Positions 12,352-16,381 of a DNA stretch of 16,381 nucleotides are shown piece after piece. The notes beneath the pieces were generated by a model that was not told where the DNA came from, did not search any database, and worked only from the letters and a program-made list of their open reading frames with translations. Position 1 is the first letter of the stretch; each line of letters begins with the position of its first letter. Made by a program: the position numbers and the translations under genes. This stretch comes from an uncultured Clostridia bacterium (lineage in GTDB: Bacteria > Bacillota > Clostridia > Oscillospirales > Ruminococcaceae): positions 1 to 16,381 of the forward strand of contig CANRPG010000022.1 of assembly GCA_947632425.1 (NCBI GenBank). Reading direction: 5' to 3'.

Positions 12352-14079
12352 ATGGGTATTAAAAAGCACAAAAAACTTCGTCGGCAGGGTTTTTTACTTG
12401 CCAGCGTTATTCTTATTTTTACTGTGCTGTTTACTAAAATAGTCGGCATGGTGTATCGCATACCGCTTGCAAATATACTGGGCGGCAGCGGCATGGCGTA
12501 TTTTTCATCGGCGTATTCTATATTTATGCCTGTTTACGCCGTGGCAGTTTCGGGCATTCCGCCTGCTGTTGCCAGAATGACCGCCGAACAGTGCGCTCTG
12601 GGCAACTACCAAAACGCGCGGCGGCTGCGATCGGCGGCTGAGATGTTCTTTCTGCTGACGGGGCTTGTTTCATCACTGCTGCTTGTAGTATTCTCGCAGC
12701 CCGTGTGTACATACATAATATCGGAGCCCCTCTCTCGCCTGTGCGTTACCGCCATTGCGCCCTGCATAGCCATAGGCGCGGTCTCTGCCGTCGAGCGCGG
12801 CTATGCCGAGGGTATGCAAAACATGATACCCACCGCCGTTTCCGAAGTTATTGAAGCCGTGGTAAAGCTTGCCGCAGGGCTTGGGTTCGCGGCTTTTGTG
12901 TCGCACAAGGCAAGCGAAGAATTTGCAGCGTTTTCAACCGTTTTTGGCGTAAGGTGTGCTACCGCCGACGAAGCAAACGCCGCCGCTCTGCCCGTTATAG
13001 CCGCCGCCTCGGTGCTTGGCATTACCCTATCGGATATATGCGGCTGCGCGTTTTTGTGGCTTTCAAGAAAAATATGCGGCGACGGTCTGACGGACGACAT
13101 GATGTATATGTCGCAGCAGCACACGCCAAAGCGCGTTATGCTAAAAAGGCTGCTGCAGCTTGCCGCGCCGTTCGCCCTCGCCTCGGTGATAACCACACTT
13201 TCGGGGCTTATCGACCTTGTTACAATAAACCGCTGCCTTGAATATTCGTTCGATAAAAACAAAGCCTACGCGCTGAAAAAGTTCGCCGCCGCCGTTTTAG
13301 AGCTCTCAAAAGGCGAAAAGCTCTCCAGCTTTATATACGGCTCATACAGCGGCATGGCGTTTACGGTGTTCGGCATTGTGCCCTCGCTTACAGCAATGTT
13401 TGGCAGAAGCATACTGCCCACAGTATCGGCAGCATACGCCACCAAAGACAAAGAAAAACTTGCAAAGTCTGTAAACACTGTGCTGACACTGGCGCTGTTC
13501 GTGTCCGTCCCCTGCGGTATAGGTATGTGCGTTTTTTCCAGCGAAATACTGCGCTTTCTGTTTTCGGGGCGCACCACTGAGATAGAGGTGTGCACAAACG
13601 CGCTTTCTGTGCTTGGGCTTGCAAGCATACCCGTTTCACTGTGCTCACCTATATTTATAATGCTGCAAGCGGCAGGTATGCAGAAAGAGCCCGTAAAAAT
13701 TACCATTATCGGCGGTATAGTAAAGCTTTTTGCGAACATACTTTTAGTAAGCGTGCCGCAGCTTGGCATAACGGGCGCAGGCATGGCAACGCTTGTGTGC
13801 TATACAGTAATGCTGGCGATGTGTTTTGCAGACCTTAGAAAACTGTGCGGCAAGAACCCCATACAACTAAAGACTGTTTTGTGCATACTTATGGCGGCGG
13901 CGCTGAGTATTGAAGGCGCGTATTTACTGAACAACGTTACCAGTATTTGGCTGGATATGAGAATTTCTTTGATAATTTCTATTTTATTCTCTGTCAATAT
14001 ATACATACTTTCAGCCCAACTATTGAGCGTAATGCCGAAAAGTCTGTTTAAATCTAAAAAATATGCGCAAAGCACTTGA
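12352..14079 (+). CDS. SpoVB/YabM-family polysaccharide flippase
   Basis: A polytopic membrane protein of 575 aa in the MOP (MATE/MVF) flippase superfamily. The N-terminus KHKKLRRQGFLLASVILIFTVLFTKIVGMVYRIPL with LGGSGMAYFSSAYSIF is characteristic of the SpoVB/YabM/MurJ-like group, which flips lipid-linked sugars for wall, cortex or polysaccharide assembly. About 14 helices are visible, somewhat longer than the roughly 520-530 aa of the B. subtilis relatives because of extra length in the middle (about residues 185-330). The start at 12352 is set by AAAGGA 9 bases upstream; the frame is open farther up but has no site there. The order flippase-MazG-HU-S4 protein parallels B. subtilis yabM-yabN-yabO, which favours YabM orthology over SpoVB itself. 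Confidence 0.85.
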   Translation: MGIKKHKKLRRQGFLLASVILIFTVLFTKIVGMVYRIPLANILGGSGMAYFSSAYSIFMPVYAVAVSGIPPAVARMTAEQCALGNYQNARRLRSAAEMFFLLTGLVSSLLLVVFSQPVCTYIISEPLSRLCVTAIAPCIAIGAVSAVERGYAEGMQNMIPTAVSEVIEAVVKLAAGLGFAAFVSHKASEEFAAFSTVFGVRCATADEANAAALPVIAAASVLGITLSDICGCAFLWLSRKICGDGLTDDMMYMSQQHTPKRVMLKRLLQLAAPFALASVITTLSGLIDLVTINRCLEYSFDKNKAYALKKFAAAVLELSKGEKLSSFIYGSYSGMAFTVFGIVPSLTAMFGRSILPTVSAAYATKDKEKLAKSVNTVLTLALFVSVPCGIGMCVFSSEILRFLFSGRTTEIEVCTNALSVLGLASIPVSLCSPIFIMLQAAGMQKEPVKITIIGGIVKLFANILLVSVPQLGITGAGMATLVCYTVMLAMCFADLRKLCGKNPIQLKTVLCILMAAALSIEGAYLLNNVTSIWLDMRISLIISILFSVNIYILSAQLLSVMPKSLFKSKKYAQST

Positions 14080-14104
14080 AATTTTAAAAAATATGAGTTA
14101 TTAT
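14076..14104 (+). promoter_or_regulatory. Possible promoter of mazG
   Basis: TTGAAA (14076-14081), overlapping the flippase stop codon, 17 bases, TATTAT (14099-14104). The 117-base gap before mazG makes a promoter plausible. Confidence 0.4.
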
Positions 14105-14196
14105 ATTATATGTGCCTTGTCGCCCTTGAAAAGGCTTGGTGGGGTGCGGTCTACAGGCTGAAAGCAGCGTGATTTTTTGGTGTATGAGGACTATTT

Positions 14197-14982
14197 ATGG
14201 ACGGTTTTGTTTTTAAAGACAAATATGACGTGAGCGACCTGCGGCTGATAGTCAAGGCGCTTAGAAGCGAAAACGGCTGTCCGTGGGATAAGGTGCAGAC
14301 ACACAAAACTCTGCGGAAAGATATGATAGAAGAAGCCTATGAAGTGGCTGAGGCTATCGACTGCGAGAGCGTGCCTATGCTTCGCGAAGAGCTTGGCGAT
14401 GTGCTTTTGCAGGTGGTGTTCCACAGCGATATTGAAGAAGATGCAGGCAATTTTGATCTTGACGAAGTGGCAGACGAGGTGTGCAAAAAGCTGATAACGC
14501 GGCATCCGCACGTTTTTGGCGAGCTTAAACTTGATACCGCTGATGAAGTTCTGGAAAACTGGGATAAGATCAAGAAAGAAACTAAAGAGCAGTCGTACAC
14601 AGATACGCTGAATGCCGTGCCTAGGGTGTTCCCCGCGCTTATGAGGGCGCAGAAGATAGGCAAACGCGCAGGCAGGGCAGGAATGGATCACGAGAGCGTT
14701 GAAGATGCGCTTTCTTCCCTACAAAGCGAAGTAGACGAAGCGCGTGAGGCGATAAAAAGCGGCGGCAACATAGAAGAAGAACTCGGCGATGTGCTGTTTG
14801 CCTGCGTAAACGTAATACGCAAATGCGGTTTCGATGCCGAAGAAGCGCTGACAGCGGCAACCGACAAATTTGTAAAGCGGTTTGCAAAGGTAGAAGAAAT
14901 GGTTAGGCAAAACGGGGCTGACATGAAGTCCCTGAGCATAGATGAGCTTGATCTCTGTTGGGATAAGGCTAAAAACAATTAA
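14197..14982 (+). CDS. mazG: Nucleoside triphosphate pyrophosphohydrolase MazG
   Basis: Hydrolyses (deoxy)nucleoside triphosphates to monophosphates and pyrophosphate, cleaning non-canonical nucleotides. The 261 aa hold the full two-domain arrangement. The first domain has NGCPWDKVQTHKTLRKDMIEEAYE (26-49) with the metal ligands E45/E46 and E49, then EELGDVLLQVVFHS (64-77) with E65 and D68. The second has VDEAREAI and IEEELGDVLFACVNVIRK. A typical FxVLxNWxxIKxxE-like linker is present (EVLENWDKIKKE). B. subtilis YabN carries an extra N-terminal methylase domain; this one does not. GAGGA lies upstream of the ATG. It sits between the flippase and HU genes in the yab-type cluster. Confidence 0.93.
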   Translation: MDGFVFKDKYDVSDLRLIVKALRSENGCPWDKVQTHKTLRKDMIEEAYEVAEAIDCESVPMLREELGDVLLQVVFHSDIEEDAGNFDLDEVADEVCKKLITRHPHVFGELKLDTADEVLENWDKIKKETKEQSYTDTLNAVPRVFPALMRAQKIGKRAGRAGMDHESVEDALSSLQSEVDEAREAIKSGGNIEEELGDVLFACVNVIRKCGFDAEEALTAATDKFVKRFAKVEEMVRQNGADMKSLSIDELDLCWDKAKNN

Positions 14983-15017
14983 ACGGAGAGATCCGTATTA
15001 TTATTGGAGGTATTAAA

Positions 15018-15293
15018 ATGACAAAGGCAGAATTCGTAAACGCAATTGCTGAAAAGGGCGGCTACACAAAGAAGGACGCTGAAAAGGCGCTTGCTACAGT
15101 AACAGCGGCTATCACCGATGTTCTCGCAACCGGCGACAAGATCACTCTCGTTGGCTTCGGTACTTTCGAGGTTCGCGAAAGACAGGCTAAGACGGGTATC
15201 AATCCTCTCACCAAGAAAGCTATCAAGATCCCCGCTAAGAAAGTTCCTGCTTTCAAAGCCGGCAGCGCTCTCAAAGAGGCAGTTGCTAAGTAA
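15018..15293 (+). CDS. hup: HU family nucleoid DNA-binding protein
   Basis: A 91-aa histone-like protein that bends and compacts DNA as a dimer. The N-terminal helical half (MTKAEFVNAIAEKGGYTKKDAEKAL) and the beta-arm signature GFGTFEVRERQAKTGINPLT, with the intercalating-proline region NP, are textbook HU. TTGGAGG lies seven bases before the ATG, and codon use shifts to favoured codons (CTC, AAG, GCT), as expected for an abundant protein. It follows mazG by 35 bases, which include a short ACGGA-GAGA-TCCGT hairpin, and is followed by its own terminator, giving it a chance of separate, higher expression. Confidence 0.96.
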   Translation: MTKAEFVNAIAEKGGYTKKDAEKALATVTAAITDVLATGDKITLVGFGTFEVRERQAKTGINPLTKKAIKIPAKKVPAFKAGSALKEAVAK

Positions 15294-15312
15294 TCTAAGC
15301 AAAACTTCACGC

Positions 15313-15342
15313 AGCCCGGTGGTCTACATCGGGCTCTTTTTT
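15313..15342 (+). terminator. Intrinsic terminator after HU
   Basis: AGCCCG/CGGGCT with an 11-base loop, then C and six T. It lies 19 bases after the HU stop and 18 bases before the next start codon, so it may be a partial terminator tuning the downstream genes. Confidence 0.8.
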
Positions 15343-15360
15343 AATATCGAGGAGAATATT

Positions 15361-15600
15361 ATGAGGCTGGACAAATATCTTAAAGTAACAAGGCTTATAA
15401 AGCGGCGCACCGTTGCGAACGAGGCTTGCGACGCGCAGAAAATATCGGTCAACGGCAAGGTCGCAAGGGCTTCTTATGACGTCAAGATCGGCGATGTTAT
15501 CGAGATAAACATGGGCGCAAAGCCGCTGAAAGTGCGCGTGCTGAGCGTAAATGAGTACGCCACCAAAGACAATGCCGCCGACAATTATGAGGTAATATAA
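15361..15600 (+). CDS. rqcP: S4-domain ribosome quality-control protein RqcP
   Basis: A 79-aa single S4 RNA-binding domain: MRLDKYLKVTRLIKRRTVANEACDAQKISVNGKVARASYDVKIGDVIEI, the Hsp15/YabO pattern. In Firmicutes this protein binds stalled 50S subunits and supports RqcH in adding C-terminal alanine tails to arrested chains. GAGGAG lies 7 bases before the ATG. Position after mazG and HU agrees with the yabO location in Bacillus. Its stop codon overlaps the next ATG by one base, so the M15 peptidase is translationally coupled. No yabP, yabQ or divIC follows, unlike Bacillus. Confidence 0.92.
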   Translation: MRLDKYLKVTRLIKRRTVANEACDAQKISVNGKVARASYDVKIGDVIEINMGAKPLKVRVLSVNEYATKDNAADNYEVI

Positions 15601-16181
15601 TGTTTGAGTTTAGCACCTTTCCCGTCCAGGGTGAAATTTTTGCGCGGATAAACGGCGTTTCTTACCATGAGAACACCCACATAACGCCCGATGAACTTAT
15701 TTATATTGCCCTTACGCACTTTGGCGCTGACGGCAAAGAACACACTGGCGAGCTTATAGTGAACAGGGCGATAGAGCACAAACTTCGCGATATTTTCGCG
15801 AGTTTCTATGAGGCAAAATACGTCATAGAAAAAATGCGGCTGATAGACTGTTACGGCGCTGACGACGTGCTTTCAATGGCTGACAACAACTCGTCGGCGT
15901 TCAACTACCGCGTTATCGCCGACACCGACACGCTCTCGCGCCACGCGCTGGGGCTGGCGATAGACATCAACCCCCTGTACAATCCGTACATCACATACAT
16001 AGGCGGCAAAGAGAAGTGCTCGCCCATTGAGGGGCTGCCGTATCGCGACCGCACAAAAGACTTCCCGATGAAGATAGACCGCGATGATCTGTGCTACAGG
16101 CTGTTCACCGCGCACGGCTTCACATGGGGCGGCGACTGGCAAAACTCGAAGGACTACCAGCATTTTGAATACAAGCTATAA
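15600..16181 (+). CDS. M15-family peptidoglycan peptidase, CwlK/VanY-like
   Basis: A 193-aa zinc peptidase of family M15. The metal site is complete: SRHALGLAIDINP gives H115 and D122, and DYQHFEY gives H188. The C-terminal HGFTWGGDWQNSKDYQHFE is the form seen in CwlK and phage L-alanyl-D-glutamate endopeptidases, so it probably cleaves the peptidoglycan stem peptide (inference), although D-Ala-D-Ala carboxypeptidase activity cannot be excluded. There is no signal peptide or membrane helix, unusual for a host wall enzyme and more like an endolysin or a mother-cell/spore enzyme. It overlaps rqcP by one base and is the last gene before a terminator. Confidence 0.85.
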   Translation: MFEFSTFPVQGEIFARINGVSYHENTHITPDELIYIALTHFGADGKEHTGELIVNRAIEHKLRDIFASFYEAKYVIEKMRLIDCYGADDVLSMADNNSSAFNYRVIADTDTLSRHALGLAIDINPLYNPYITYIGGKEKCSPIEGLPYRDRTKDFPMKIDRDDLCYRLFTAHGFTWGGDWQNSKDYQHFEYKL

Positions 16182-16182
16182 G

Positions 16183-16225
16183 AAAACAGCCATTTCCACC
16201 AAAGCGGTGGGAAAGGCTGTTTTTG
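16183..16225 (+). terminator. Intrinsic terminator of the flippase-to-peptidase cluster
   Basis: AAAACAGCC/GGCTGTTTT outer stem with an inner TTTCC-ACC/GGT-GGGAAA stem (one bulge), ending in a T-rich run. It begins right after the peptidase stop. Confidence 0.88.
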
Positions 16226-16243
16226 TTTTGTTTATATATTATT

Positions 16244-16268
16244 GCGCTTACGCGCAAGCCTGCGGAGC
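16244..16268 (+). repeat. GC-rich palindromic tip, sixth copy
   Basis: GCGCTTACGCGC followed by AAGCCTGCGGAGC. Other copies: 3329-3354, 6040-6063, 6571-6597 (inverted), 9679-9704, 10048-10072 (inverted). Here it stands next to the double-hairpin unit rather than the usual tail. Confidence 0.8.
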
Positions 16269-16271
16269 AGA

Positions 16272-16381
16272 AATAGTGAATAGTGAAAGAACGAATGGGA
16301 AGAAGCCTCGCAGAGGGTTCTTCTGCACTTGACCGACACTTGTGGCGGTCAACGTGTGGTGAATAGTTAATAGTTAAGGTG
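16272..16381 (-). repeat. Double-hairpin repeat unit copy 2 with heptamer flanks
   Basis: Inverted copy of 5818-5894. The core is 16293-16367, with heptamers AATAGTG twice on the left (16272-16285) and GTGAATA, GTTAATA, GTTAAGG on the right (16359-16379). The repeat probably continues past the window end. Confidence 0.8.

Noticed and set aside
14688..14978. Long antisense frames over mazG, HU and other genes
   Set aside because: They mirror genes with clear family signatures and are Ser/Ala-rich shadow translations.

Overview
The window looks like part of the chromosome of an endospore-forming Firmicute of the class Clostridia, probably an Oscillospiraceae/Ruminococcus-type gut bacterium. 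This rests on SpoIIID, a SpoVB/YabM-family flippase, HU and RqcP in a Bacillus/Clostridium-like order, a free-standing CarD-family protein, a wall-anchored surface protein with a non-canonical sortase signal, strong AGGAGG-type ribosome binding sites, and sigma-A promoters such as TTGACA-17-TATAAT before a tRNA-Leu gene. No database search was possible, so the taxonomy is inference.

Layout. 1-704: 3' part of a cell-wall-anchored surface protein. 744-3164 (minus): an operon of anion transporter, unknown 207-aa protein and SAM methyltransferase, ending in a terminator shared with the surface protein gene. 3165-4086: nearly gene-free, with repeat modules, palindromes and a relic reading frame. 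4127-5397 (minus): a CheY-like response regulator and a protein joining MshEN-like repeats to a CheX-like phosphatase domain. 5627-5713: tRNA-Leu(CAA). 5714-6608: about 900 bases of structured dispersed repeats. 6609-8887 (minus): two coupled FtsX/MacB-like permease subunits with no ATPase beside them. 9157-9666: CarD. 9667-10113: a hairpin-packed, MITE-like element. 10114-11818 (minus): proC and a DUF624 membrane protein. 11932-12201 (minus): spoIIID. 12352-16181 (plus): SpoVB/YabM-like flippase, MazG, HU, RqcP and an M15 peptidase, closed by a terminator. 16244 to the end: another repeat cluster.

The core genes are ordinary chromosomal functions: sporulation and envelope (spoIIID, the flippase, the M15 peptidase), nucleotide hygiene (MazG), nucleoid structure (HU), ribosome rescue (RqcP), proline synthesis (ProC), and signalling (the CheY/CheX pair, CarD).

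The unusual content is of two kinds. One is the two-gene CheY plus MshEN-CheX module, which suggests a phosphorylation output possibly linked to cyclic-di-GMP. The other is the intergenic DNA. Four separate gaps share a small vocabulary of modules: a GC-rich palindromic tip present six times, a roughly 100-base tail present three times, a double-hairpin unit present twice in which the inner stem changed on both arms, and 7-base tandem arrays. A possible three-way-junction structure lies inside one of these repeats. They look like non-autonomous mobile or REP-like elements, but no encoded mobilising protein is visible in the window.
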